Assembly (NCBI GenBank): GCA_013368375.1
Contig: JAACJP010000009.1
Coordinates: 434,001 to 498,000, forward strand
Length of the DNA: 64,000 nucleotides
From: Tricholomella constricta
Lineage: Eukaryota > Basidiomycota > Agaricomycetes > Agaricales > Lyophyllaceae
Direction of reading: 5' to 3'
The number at the start of each line of letters is the position of its first letter. The first letter of the stretch is position 1. The notes beneath the pieces were generated by a model, which saw only the letters and a list, made by a program, of their open reading frames with translations, did not search any database and was not told the origin of the DNA. This document shows positions 23,394 to 34,305 of the stretch, in pieces. Made by a program: the position numbers and the translations under genes.

Positions 23394-23854
23394 TGTCGAT
23401 CAAGAGATGGCGAAAGTAAAGAAAGTGGAATCGTTTCGAACGGAAAGAACACTACTTGAGCGTGAAAGAGTGGTCGTCTTGCGCCGGTGTCTTGAACAAT
23501 GCTGTATCTGCTAGAGACACAGAGGGAACCAGTCCAAAACGAAGGAGGGGATGAACAGCCTGACTGGAGAAACGTCAAGGGACTCGAAGAAGAGAGGCAG
23601 CTTCGACGACCCAGCTAAATGCGTATTTACATGTGTTATCCCAGTGTTATCCCAGTTTATTAGTGCCAAGGGTGCACGCATGGGACTATCACTGATACTG
23701 AGGATCAAGTGATCATTATAAATTTAATCGACAGATGTGGGATACATGCGACTGACATGGACTCTCCTGTAACGACTCTCTGACTACCATCATGTCCGGC
23801 CGAAGCATCGCCAATTTGAAATAACTTACAGATGATCATTCCATAAATGTATCC
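23394..23854. other. Intergenic region, no gene seen
   Basis: This is the interval upstream of the receptor gene and downstream of the polymerase eta stop codon. It includes a tandem duplication of about 11 bases around 23636-23655 (ttatcccagtg, ttatcccagtt). No coding features. Confidence 0.5.
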
Positions 23855-26454
23855 TCATGATCTTCGAAAGAATTTCTCGATACCCGTTGCCTGTGGTTCT
23901 TTCCGCCTCTTTTTTTTGGGGGATGACATCTTCGAAGGGCCCAAACCACCCTTCATGGGTCCAGATACGCTCTTTGAAGGCCCCGAGATGACCATGCCGC
24001 CAGTCGATTCTTTCGCTAGATCCTGAGCAAAGTGAAAATCGTCGTGCTCCAGGCGCAGAACCGCGAGCTCCTCCTCCTCGTCGATAGACGTAAAAGGTGA
24101 GGATATCGTCTCGCCACATCTAGAGCAAACGAAGGAGGGCACACACGTGCCAGATGAACGATCTTGTGCCGCAATACCGTCAATAATCGTGGAAATGTCG
24201 TTCCCTTTATCAGTTAGGCTGCCATCAATAAATATGCGTCGGACGCCGTCGTCGTCGTCGTCGACATCGTCGCCGCGTGGTCGTTTGGCAGGCTGTTTGA
24301 AGAAACCCTCGATGCTTTGTTGGCCAGCCTCGGCACCCTCGATGCCGGTGAAGGCAAGTTGAACATTTGTCACTTTCATCGCCAGCTCAGTGCCAACGAG
24401 TTCCTTCCACAACTTGTCACCAGCTGCGGCTATCGTATCGACAGTTACTTCACGCGTGAATGGAAAGGGAGCCTGCTTTGAACGACCTGCCTCGTAACCT
24501 GGGGAAACCATTGACGTATGACGTTACTGTGAGAGAAGGGAACGCACCTCTGCGGGCATGTAAAACGATAGACTTGGGCCAGAGATTGGGACTGGCCTTC
24601 CGAGCCTCATTGAGTCGAAGTGCGAGCTCCGCGGCGAGCACTCTTATCCAGTGAAAGCCCTCAGACGCATTCGTGATCGCATTCGGGAGGTTTTTCGATG
24701 CCAGCATGCTCTTATTTAAAGTCGATTTCTCTTTCACTTGAAATGTCCAAGTCAGTTGCATGGAACGATGTGTCAAATGCGTTGTAAGAGACCTTCTGAT
24801 CTGTCAATTCCACTGGCAGCAAATGATAAGAGGAAGCAGAATAACTGACGGGAATAACATGACATACCGAAGGATCTCATATATCCAAATGGAATCCTCG
24901 CCGAACTTGCGTTGCATTTCGTCTGAAGCACCATCAGGTTTAAGGCAGCAGAAGATGAACATGACATACCTAAACTGATGGACCTGTAAAGTATGAATCA
25001 GAACCCGTAAAATGAAGACGACCGGCTTCAGACACACAATAGATCGCCGACGGTGTTTACTTCAAATTCTTTCGCGATGGCGGTCCCTAGCTTTCCGCCT
25101 AGATATCTGATCTATTGTATCATTCCACATCGGAAAAAACCATCACAGGGGATATCGCACACATACCTTCTGAAAAGATAACGGCCGTAGATATTTCGGT
25201 ATCGCAGCATTCCGTAGGATGCTCTAGATGATCATCAGGTCAGATATATTCAGACTCGTTGGCTGAGGCCCTACCTGACTGTTCGGTTTTTTGTACGACG
25301 CTGTCAACTACGCAGTACTTCAGCGATTGATTGCAACGTTTCTGCGTTCAAGACATACCTTGGCCAAGAATTTGTTTCTCGCAATACCCTGGGACAATGC
25401 CAATTAGATCATATACAAAGAGCAAGGTCTTTTAAACAAACCGCAGACGTGGAGTACCCAAGTCTCTCATGAACCTGATGTCTTGCTTTTCCTATTAATT
25501 CTGAACCGATTGACAGGGCGACATCATGCCAGGTCATAGGCACGACCTCTCCGTCTACATCTGTGGACGTCGAAGCTTCCTCTTTGATAGAAGAGCCTTC
25601 CGCCAGTGCATCCACCGTCAAAGCCCCGTCCGCTTTCTCTTTCTCCGGCGGAGCAGGGTTAACGGGTATCATATAACCCACCTTATTCCATGATATGGTC
25701 GGTGGTGGGGGTAAGGGGGTATCGACGCCGTTTGGCGCATCGGGGGGGACCTGAGCAAGGTAGGGGTATCTCTCCAGTAAGATTTCGCGCACGCGTTTTG
25801 AGAAATCAAAAAATGCCTCGTCAATGGAGGCCTTTTCTGCATGCCACCAAGGTCAGCCCTCGGAAAATCCTCGAAGCAAACTTTACGGCGCACCGATTTC
25901 AACCCCAGGTAGACATTCCTTGAACATAGCAGCAATCTTCAAACTCTCTCTTCTATAATAGTCCAATGACACCTGTCGTGAACCGCATGACGTGGATAAG
26001 TCCACCCAGCGGCGGTCTGAATCCACCTGCCAAAACTGACCTTATGCGTTTTCGTATCAACGTCATCCCAATACCCAGGCTCCTTCTCTCCCTCCTTATA
26101 CGTCGCAACATGTACGACTAGCAAGTCCGGGTGCTTCTCCTTGAGTTCCTTGAAGTTATACCGCTTCATCCTCGAGATCCCGTACTTCCTCGCGGGGTAG
26201 TTTACGGCGATGGGCGCGTCCCATTGCAACACGACAAGCGGCGTATTCTTGTCAGTCCCGAGGCGCACCATCTCACATGCCGCGTAAAATGCATCGCTGT
26301 CGCAAAGCGCGATGACGCGCAGGGGGTCGCGGATCCCGAGGTTTTGGGCATAGAGATGCCGGTAGGTGATCGTGGGGTCTAGATCTTCGAAGTCTTGGTC
26401 GGTGGCTTTCCCTTTCCCTTTCCAGGGCGCCTGGATGTGTGCAGGGAACACCAT
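23855..26454 (-). CDS. RAD30: DNA polymerase eta (translesion Y-family polymerase)
   Basis: Y-family polymerase that bypasses UV photoproducts in the nucleus. The start at 26454 gives MVFPAHIQAPWKGKGKATD. The palm carries VIALCDSDAFYAACE (metal-binding Asp) and, after two introns, KASIDEAFFDF, the SIDE catalytic motif. A low-complexity insertion with acidic and proline-rich segments follows. GIARNKFLAK and PKYLRPLSFQKIRYLGGKLG are the thumb helix-hairpin-helix. The little-finger domain follows. The C terminus has a C-x2-C (CSRCG) followed by EHDDFHFAQDL, a UBZ-type ubiquitin-binding zinc finger. QQSIEGFF and the terminal TGIEKFF are PCNA-interacting (PIP) motifs. Many short exons; exon ends between 24780 and 25400 are approximate. 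Confidence 0.9.
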
Positions 26455-27169
26455 TTCCCTGCGTGGCCTATGTGCTCGTCGTGTAGTGAGTTCAAGACAA
26501 GCGCTCCGAGTCCAACAGTCTTCTGTGGACTGGGATGTGTCATATTATCTTCACGTGATCTTTGCGCGACGCGTGAAAATTACGCGTCGCGGAAAGATCT
26601 CCCTCTATGGTGCACACCGACAAGGTAAACTTTGAGTTCCACCTGAGCTGTCTAGTCGGTTGAATTTATTCCATTCCCAATTCCAATTTCAACTCCAACG
26701 CCTGCGACTCCCGGTCCACATTGCGGCGACCTGGCACATATTGCTCATTCGAAATCTGAAAGATTCATGCATGATATGTATATCTAACTATCTGTTCCAC
26801 CCTTATCCTCCCTTAAATCGTAACGATGGGCCTCTTTTGTGAAAAAATCACACATATGGGGGGAGTGAAATTATCGATAGGCGCACATCAGGCGAGCCCA
26901 ACCACTGGAGAGAAGCTGCCGACATCAAAGTATTGACCTCCGCCTCACTCAACCCTGTCTGCATTTCTTTCTCGATGGGCCTATCTTCAGTTACATGAAT
27001 CATCGGCTATATACAGTCCAATTCCAACTTCTGCTGCAAGTTCTGCAAGCAAAAAGAGCGCTTGCATATGACACAGAATAAAGATGATCAACGTGGTTTG
27101 TAAGAGTACACGTTTGCAACACAACAACTATAGTACAGTTACAATTCGCTTCGTTCGTTCCAATACAGC
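26455..27169. other. Intergenic region, no gene seen
   Basis: It lies between the polymerase eta start and the AIF-like stop, both minus strand, and should contain the polymerase eta promoter. The sequence is pyrimidine-rich around 26660-26710. No conserved coding segment. Confidence 0.5.
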
Positions 27170-29663
27170 TCATTGGACAACAGCTTTCAAGGTACTCGCA
27201 GTGCTGATGTCCACAGACAATAAATCCTGGAAGCGATGGTTAAAAAAGGACTAGAAAGACCGATTTTATTTACCTTTCCGCCCCTCAGCTCTTCAAATGT
27301 GGGCATCAGTCCCAATCGCAGCAGCTCCGATGCCTTGCTGACCACAGGGTCATTCTGCATGCTGTAGAAGATACCTTTTATAAGCAATCATATTTGAATG
27401 GAATGGTGGTCCTAACCTTGCGACAGCGACGACCTTTCCTTGCTTGCCATAGTAGGCGATGAACTAAATCATATTCAGTGTCCATCTCCGTAAGAATAAC
27501 TTTACACTAGGACAGACCTTCATTGCACCGGGATCGCCTTTGACGACGACATCATCGTAACCATGGCCGACACCGCAATATCTCAGCTGCTGGCCCTCTG
27601 GAAGGAAATGAAGAATGATTCGTTTTGAGATCAGCAGAGAAACAAAGACGCACGGGCACTCCAAAATACGGGTATTTTTACAAAGGGTTGCGGGCTTCCA
27701 GCAATGGTTTTCCCAACAGCGCGACCGTGGTTCCCAGCGACCTAAGGAGAAAGGACAACCCGATGTGTCACTGTACCCTTGTGAAGGGGACTTCCACGAC
27801 GTACATTCCAATGCTCGATGCGCGTGAAGTCCCCTGAGATCTGGGGATAGATTGCGATATCACCTATTCCCCCAAATGGCGTACGAGATGAGTTGACTCT
27901 CTCGAAGACGCACACATGAGAAACCACGCACCGATGGCATATACGTTTTCCTTGTCCGGGCTATTCTGGACTCGCAGGTATTTGTCGACTTTGACGCCTC
28001 CGTCCTTCTCGAGCTCGACCCCAGTTCCCTTCAAAAACTCGGTCGCGGGAGCGACGCCCACGCCCATGACGATAAAGTCTGCCGGAATGGTTGTGCCATT
28101 GATAACAACACCGCTCGCGAGATTCGCGTTTCCTTCCTGGGGCACAATTTTTTCAACCTTTGTTTGCATATGGAACTTGACGCCCTGCGATTCATGATAC
28201 TGGATTATTCCGTGCGTAAGTTTTCCTGCATTGTAAAATTTGCTTGAGATATGGGAAACACACCTTCTGGAGCCCGGCACCGACTTCTGTGCCGAGGATG
28301 GCTTCGAAAGGGTGCGCCTCCATGCCGATGACATCTATGGATGCGAGCTTCCGCTTCGCCACGGCCGTGACGATTTCCATGCTGATGAAGGAGCTCCCGA
28401 TGACCACCAAACGCTTCCCTTCCTTCGCCGCTATTTTTGAAACATTCAGATGGTGTGCCTTGGACATCCCGTTGAAAAGACAAACCAGCATCGACCTTCT
28501 GCGAATCAGAGATGCCTCTGAACGTATACACGTTCTCGAGTTGAGCTCCCTCAACGGGAAGTCGGCGCGGGGTCCCTCCAGTAGCGAGGACGAGTTTCTC
28601 GTAACTTAGAGCATCCTTACCGCCGTCAAGGATAACTTGTTTCTTGGCAAAGTCGATCGACGTGACTTCCTGAATCTCACATAAGTAAGAGTCGAGTAAG
28701 ATGCAGACGATGAGCTTACAACGCCCAAGCGGATGGTAGTTCCGTATTTGATTTTGAGCTCAGCAGCAGTCAACCATTCCACCTTTGTGGGGTCAGTAGA
28801 GAGGGCCTTGCTAAGCTTCGTCCTAAATGCCGCGTCAGAGATCGCTCGCGACGCAGGTTGAGATGATGTACCTGTCAATGGGTGTGTATGTCTCCTTTGA
28901 AAGTATTGTAATTGGTGCCTTATACCCATGCTGCAAAGAAACACCGTCAGCTTGTGGCGCAGCAGTGAAACAAGAAATAGGAACCTCTCTGAGACTCTCG
29001 ACGGTCTGGAATGCCCCAGAACCCCCTCCGACAATGATGACGCCCTTTCCGACAGAATCGCTGCCGCTGCTCAAAAGCTTTGGTTGCCTGGCCTTGTTTT
29101 CCTTGAGAGTGTTCGTCGGATTGGCGGTTACGTGAATTTTGCCATCTGCGACATGGGCCTTAAAAGAATGTATGGCGCTTGGAGCCGGGGCATCCTCTGA
29201 AATTTGGAACTCTGAGACTGCAAATCGGACAAGGAAGAGACTGAATATTCACCAATATCTCCGGTGGATAGCTTAAAGCAAGCTGAGGATACTCAGAGCA
29301 CTGATATTTCCAGGATTGTATATCTTGAACTGACCTCCATGCCAAGGGCTGTAAATGACCCGATCGGAGGTCATCGTGAATAAATTGATGTCTTTCAGCT
29401 GTCCAGCATACATACCAAACCACCCTGCCATCGGATGTGAGAACTCCCTTCGCCAATGGGGCTCCGTAGTGCGTGCAGAATGCGCTTGTTGCATGGATCT
29501 TGTCACCGAGGCGCGATATAAGGACTTTGCCATCTTCAAAGGCAACCTCCTTCCTGTGAAACCGGATACCTTAGATCAGATTCAATTCACGAGATTCCAC
29601 TTCATACATCTGGCCGTCTTGAAGCTCAGCATCGTCCAGAACTGCTATGGTCTTGGTTGACAT
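27170..29663 (-). CDS. AIF-type oxidoreductase with N-terminal Rieske domain (AIFM3-like)
   Basis: A flavoprotein of the apoptosis-inducing-factor family with an N-terminal Rieske [2Fe-2S] domain. The start at 29663 gives MSTKTIAVLDDAELQDGQMY. Cluster ligands are CTH in FCTHYGAPLAKG and, across an intron, CPWH in VVCPWHGGQFKIYNPG. After a linker, GVIIVGGGSGAFQTVESLRE is the FAD-binding Rossmann motif. KLVLATGGTPRRLPVEG and KRLVVIGSSFISMEIVTAVA follow, the latter being the NAD(P)H Rossmann motif. VMGVGVAPATEFLKG and ENVYAIG-DIAIY form the second FAD motif. The C-terminal domain ends LLSVDISTASTLKAVVQ. About 550 residues. Likely a NAD(P)H-dependent electron-transfer enzyme; subcellular site unclear. 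It is divergent from the F-box gene. Confidence 0.88.
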
Positions 29664-30000
29664 TTTACGGGTTGTGAAGGGGACTGTTAAGAGTGGTTTC
29701 TGGGTTCGTATACGTAGGCTTATGAATCGAGGAACCAGAACTCGCATTCGTCAGAACGGTAGACGTCTGGTGATCCAACTGAAGATAGTTCAGCCAATTA
29801 GCGGCCTGCAATTGCAACGTGATGAGCGACGATGTCACGCCCAGGAACTCTGTGAATACCGCCATCAAACTTCGCTCCCGCCCCGCCGACCATCATGATC
29901 TTCATGAGATTGCGGCATACGGCGGTGCAACTTGAAACTGCATCACAAAGTTGCAGCCATAGTCTTATTTCTGACTTTTCCTTGTTTTCATACAACAATC
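29664..30000. promoter_or_regulatory. Divergent promoter region, AIF-like / F-box genes
   Basis: 337 bp separate the two start codons. An in-frame ATG at 29932 could extend the F-box protein by 23 residues, which would shorten the interval. No TATA box or known operator was recognised. Confidence 0.45.
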
Positions 30001-31519
30001 ATGACACCAGCTTCATCTCTCTTCCATCTGTTTTTTGAAAGAATCACCCCGACACCACTCAGGAGGCTCTTAACTCATGGTCACGACGAAGGTCCCCAAG
30101 CCATGCCTCCCGAACTTCTGGACCAGATAATCGACCGATCGCGCAACGACAGACCGACTTTGCTCGCGCTAGGTCTGGTTTCGAAGCAAACCCTCGCCCG
30201 AAGCCGACATTACCTGTTTTCTACGGTGGAATTCGACGACAACGACAAGCACTTCGATACGTTCCTTGGCCTCCTGGACGCTCCTTGGACCAGCTTTACA
30301 GCTGCGACGGTGTCTCTGCACGTCAAGGATCTATTCCACTCAACGAGGGGATATACATATCGCCCCAAAAGGAACATCCTTCGCATCCTTTCCAGTCTTA
30401 CCCACCTGACCACGCTTTGGGTGACGTCGACGTCGTGGCGATGCATCCCGTCCCATATCCGACAATTCTTCTTCCAACTGCGCATAACCGACTTGCAATT
30501 CGACTCGGTTGAATTCTACGAGAGTGAATTCGTGGAATTCTTCTCCATGCTCCAGCCATCCACCGCGATGATCACTGCGTACAATTTAAAACACGAGGAC
30601 GGCGATGATCTCTCCGCAATATCGTCGATCTTCCAACAACAATTTCGCTTGAAAACCTTGGACAGCTATTCACTCGTGCTTCTGAAAGACGTGTGGGACC
30701 CTTTACGTTTCAAAGACCTCAATGTCACAGTGGAATCATTTCATCTTCGATTGCTTGACCTTGCTACAAGCGACAGGGAGACGTCCACCGCTTTCATCTC
30801 GAGATTCCTGACACACATCGGACCATCTCTCAAACGTCTGTTTATCAACATTTCCGAACCACATTTTTGGCCAGGTATGTTTCTCTTATGTTCTCATCGA
30901 TGCCTTCCAACAGCCTGGCAATTTAGATGTTCTGCCATTTTACGAATGTGTAGACTTTTCTCAATGCGTCAATCTGCGCGTAATCCACTTCGGAACCGTC
31001 ACCTTGGATCATGGGGACGCCGCAGAGAAAATGTCGTCCATGGTGTCGACGATGTGGAAGTTGCTCTCAGCTCTACCTTCGCATTCCATAGAGGAAGTCG
31101 TACTCACATTCGACCCCCATTGCAGCTCTGTGGAGGGAAGTTTGGATGAGCTAAAGCGCTTCCCCTGGCTGGATCTTGTTACCCGCGTGCAGAAGATGTT
31201 CCAGGTCTTACAGAAGATAGAAATCCGGATGGGCGGTTCATACTTTAGGTACGGTCGAGAACTCGCTCCACATGTCGAGGCACTCCGTCAGGCGGGGCTG
31301 AGGCAACTCGAAGAAGAAGGTGTCGTGTCCTTTTCTGCAATTCCTCGAGCTGTAAGTACCCTCTTGTTCACGTAAACCACTCGTCTGATTGCCTTTCGGG
31401 CAGCCGGGGGAAACTCTCCAAGTAAGTACTTTTCCTCGTTCATTTTTGGCATCCTCATGAACTTATGGTGGAACAAACAGTTTGAATCACCATGGAGGGA
31501 GGTCACTGATAGCCTTTAG
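30001..31519 (+). CDS. F-box-like / leucine-rich-repeat protein
   Basis: It has the layout of the large Agaricomycete F-box-like families. Near residue 33, an F-box-like helix (MPPELLDQIIDRSRND, then TLLALGLVSKQTLARSRHYL) would bind Skp1 in an SCF ubiquitin ligase. The rest is a long helical/strand region with repeated leucine patterns (LRFKDLNVTVESFHLRLLDL) for substrate binding. Exon 1 runs to about 30873 (ISEPHFWP). Exon 2 begins with DVLPFYECVDFSQCVNLRVI. Further introns lead to PGETLQ and then FESPWREVTDSL with a stop at 31517-31519. About 450 residues. These families duplicate and diverge quickly, so the target cannot be named. Confidence 0.7.
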
Positions 31520-32439
31520 GAGCCCTGAAGCACGCTGGGTGGTATTCTGGAAGTACACGCGAGAGCTCTTGCTCCGAATTTTTTTACGGTAGCTCAATTT
31601 ACTGCAGGCGATTGGTTGTGACTTTGATACACTGTGCAATGGGGTTTTACGGTACATGTAGCGTGATTTCGAGTTGATCTCGAGATTTTGAAGTCACTGT
31701 ACAGTAAAAGTACTGCGGGTTGGTGACCAGCTTTAGTTCTGGAGCCTCCCTTTGTGCTGACTCTTACGTCCCCCTCCCGAAGTTATCCTGGTTCAGATCG
31801 CTGAACAGTTTTGACATATAAGCGTATATGATTATGAAGTAATTTGTATTTTGCTTACCTTCTGAATCGGCCTTGTACCTCCAGTCGAGCAATTGCTGGA
31901 CAGTCTACGTGGCCATTGAGCAGAACATCCACACTGCGAGAAAATATGATGGCCAGTGCTAGTCTCCTCGAGTAACAGCAGGTTACAGCTCGCCGTATCC
32001 AAGAACGCAGAGCGCAAGTTTTTATGCGCACAAGTTTATTAGTTTCGCCACGATTCTGGGGGTTGAAGAATTGGAAGAACTTGTCAGGGGATGCGCTTTA
32101 GGACTGCTGAGGCCCAGTAGAACTGGCGATATAATTCTCCCGCTACATATATGTGATCTCCAAAAATTCAGAAGTGGCACGAGATCGCTGGAGATCGCTG
32201 GAGACCTAGAATACATTCCAGTCTCAACGGGCTAGGGTCCTGGACCGCCATGACGAGGAGAACAAGATTCATGAGACAACATCGACTGTTGGCGCAGAGA
32301 CGTTGATCGTGTTTAAACGATTATATGTAAGTTTGTTTGCAATTGAATTTTGCACATTCCTCCTTGATTCCTCCAGTTCCTCCATCTTGTGCTACCAGTC
32401 AATAGCCAATTGACAGCACTTCGGTTTATCTTGTGCCAC
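31520..32439. other. Intergenic region left of the repeat block
   Basis: Nothing coding is recognised. The right edge abuts the outer end of the left arm of an inverted repeat (about 32440). Confidence 0.5.
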
Positions 32440-32768
32440 CTCTAGTACGGTTGCCTGGGAGTCCAAGGTCTATTTTCAAATCCCGCTCAAATAATTCAGT
32501 CGACCTCAAAATGTCTAAAGCTTCTGCAGTTCACCACCGTGTTTAATATATGGATATCTGGTCTTTGAAATGCTGGTAGATGATGGGTGGATACTTACAG
32601 ATGGCACCGATACTTCTGCTCATGATTTTCGAGTATTTTGGGAGTCAACATGACATTGACAAGGTGTTGGAAAAATGTGCAAAATCTACCATGTAAAATC
32701 CTCCTCCTTCTGATGCTAGAGGGACTATTCATATTTATCTTGACTCTTTAGAGAGTGCCGCCCTATGT
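32440..32768 (+). repeat. Left arm of a diverged long inverted repeat
   Basis: The reverse complement of 46076-46455 matches this segment in the same order with roughly 75-80% identity by eye. Shared blocks include tattttcaaatcccgctc, tctttgaaatgctgg, tattttgggagtcaa and tagagagtgccgc. The arms are 13.3 kb apart today but would have been only about 320 bp apart before the LTR element inserted, so this looks like a foldback or MITE-like element. Confidence 0.7.
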
Positions 32769-32787
32769 ATAGAGACCTCGTCGCGAA

Positions 32788-33060
32788 GGTTTTCTTGCCA
32801 GCAAAGCCGGAGGCAGGTTCGCTTGTTTCCGGTTTTCAGACTCCGCTCACGTGCGATTCACACACAGTGGGAGACTATGTTAATTGTAACAGCGGTTGTT
32901 TTCAAACGGTACTCGTGGGATTGAGTAGATAGCTCTAATTTCTATCACAAAATAAAACAAGTGACAGATAAGAATGAGATGATATATGTATCGACGGCTT
33001 GAACCGGCACATGAGCGGAGTATGAAAACCGGAAACGGCCTGCTTCGCTGGCAACAACAC
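32788..33060. repeat. Inner imperfect inverted repeat
   Basis: The segment 32788-32850 (containing ttgccagcaaagccgg and gtttccggttttcagactcc) is repeated as an imperfect reverse complement at about 33010-33060 (gcggagtatgaaaaccgg, ctgcttcgctggcaac). It lies in the centre of the larger foldback structure and may be its own small insertion or an inner stem. Confidence 0.6.
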
Positions 33061-33086
33061 CTCGCATCGAGGTCGCTGGAGGGCGG

Positions 33087-34141
33087 TGATAGAGCTAGAA
33101 GGCCTGTAGGTGCTGTGCACAACAACAAAACAACTAACAACTATGGGGGGCGAGAAATGTTAAAAGTTCCCAAACACGCGAGTGTGCAGGGTTTGAAAGT
33201 GGTGGTGGGATGAGAGTAAAGACGATCCGACTCGTAATTAGTCGAGCCGACGGCGACGCGATAGAATACGATCGTTCCCAGGCGGAACGGGTCGGTAACA
33301 TGACTTTTGTGTCGGTTGTGCGACAACGAGACGAACGAGACGAATACGAAGAACTCACGGGTTCGGGCGACGGTTTACGAGACGACAGAGACGACGGTTA
33401 CGAGGTTTACGACGGTGGCGACGGGTTATACGATGAGAACGATGCGGAGACGACAGAGACGACGGTTTTGAGCTATTAACTCTGAGAGTGAGGGAAAATA
33501 CGGGCTGTAATTCACTGGGGGAGGTAGGTAGTACATGGGTATGTTTTTATACTATGTGACCGACTCGCCTCTCGCAGGCCGGCGAGACAGGTGTTTTACT
33601 GGTTTATTGAGACAAGCGTCGCCAAGCTGGGTACCACGCGGCGCTTTTTAGAGAGTGTGGCGCTCCTTGGCTCGGCAAAGGGGCTTTTGATCGGTTCGAG
33701 GCGTCGGGTCGGATGTGTGATTGGTGGCGGCCTTTCGATCGGTAGTGGCTCTTGGAGGCGGAACTCCGTGGTGCGGCCGGATCCTCTCTGCGAATGGCTG
33801 GGCAAGGTGTTTCCTAGGGTAATTTCAAATCGGGTTTGGTTGTCGCCGGGTTGAGACCTTGGCATACAAACGTGCGCGGTCGCTGACAGATTATACGGCG
33901 TTCCGTGCTCCGTGTACCCAGGGAGAAGAACTGGCGTTTCAAGTTACTCTGTCTCTTGGTCGGTACGTCGGTCGTTTGGTCGTATTGTCGGTCGGTCTGT
34001 CGTATTGTCGGTCGGTCTGTCGTATTGTCGGTCGGTCGGTTTAGCGCTTCGGTCGTATTCGGGAGTGTGTTCGTTGTGGCGCAGCGGTTGAGGTCCGTAT
34101 TATGGGCTGGCTCTGTGTATAGCGCGGGACGGTGCTCATCA
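33087..34141 (-). repeat. 3' LTR (1055 bp)
   Basis: It is the direct repeat of 45001-46075. In element orientation it starts TGATGAGCACC and ends CTCTATCA. It lacks one of three copies of a 20-bp unit present in the other LTR. Substitutions relative to the 5' LTR are at 33301 (T versus C), 33617 (C versus T) and 33974 (G versus A). Open frames inside it (for example 33210-33479, +) are GAC-rich simple sequence and are not called as genes. Confidence 0.93.
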
Positions 34142-34160
34142 TCTCCTCCTTACTTGAAAT
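34142..34160 (-). promoter_or_regulatory. Polypurine tract adjoining the 3' LTR
   Basis: In element orientation, aagtaaggaggaga lies directly before the 3' LTR (TGATGAG). This is the position and composition expected of the primer for plus-strand DNA synthesis. A 7-bp stem/4-bp loop hairpin (ccgactg-tcct-cagtcgg) follows on the plus strand at 34161-34178. Confidence 0.75.
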
Positions 34161-34263
34161 ACCGACTGTCCTCAGTCGGCCCCGTGCCTCGGTCAGGGGG
34201 CGTATGTCTTGGAAAGGGGGGACTGGGATAGGAGGACGTGGCGGTGCCGACGCGCTGGTGACA

Positions 34264-34272
34264 TATATATAT
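34264..34272 (+). promoter_or_regulatory. Candidate TATA box of antisense gene A
   Basis: tatatatat lies about 35-40 bp upstream of the ATG at 34306, oriented for plus-strand transcription. It lies inside the retrotransposon but outside the LTR, implying a promoter independent of the LTR. A TATA match alone is weak evidence. Confidence 0.4.
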
Positions 34273-34305
34273 CTATCCAGGTTCTCGTTTGGTCCACTCA
34301 TCGTT

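Noticed and set aside
33210..33865. 89-codon open frames inside both LTRs
   Set aside because: They come from GAC-rich simple sequence (33210-33479) or an unsupported short frame (33596-33865), with no homology signal. Preservation in both LTRs only reflects recent duplication by reverse transcription.
34142..34160. Reading ctcctccttacttga as a primer-binding site beside the left LTR
   Set aside because: Gag-pol direction shows this is the 3' LTR junction, and the complement is purine-only, fitting a polypurine tract. A TGG-starting PBS candidate exists at the other LTR.
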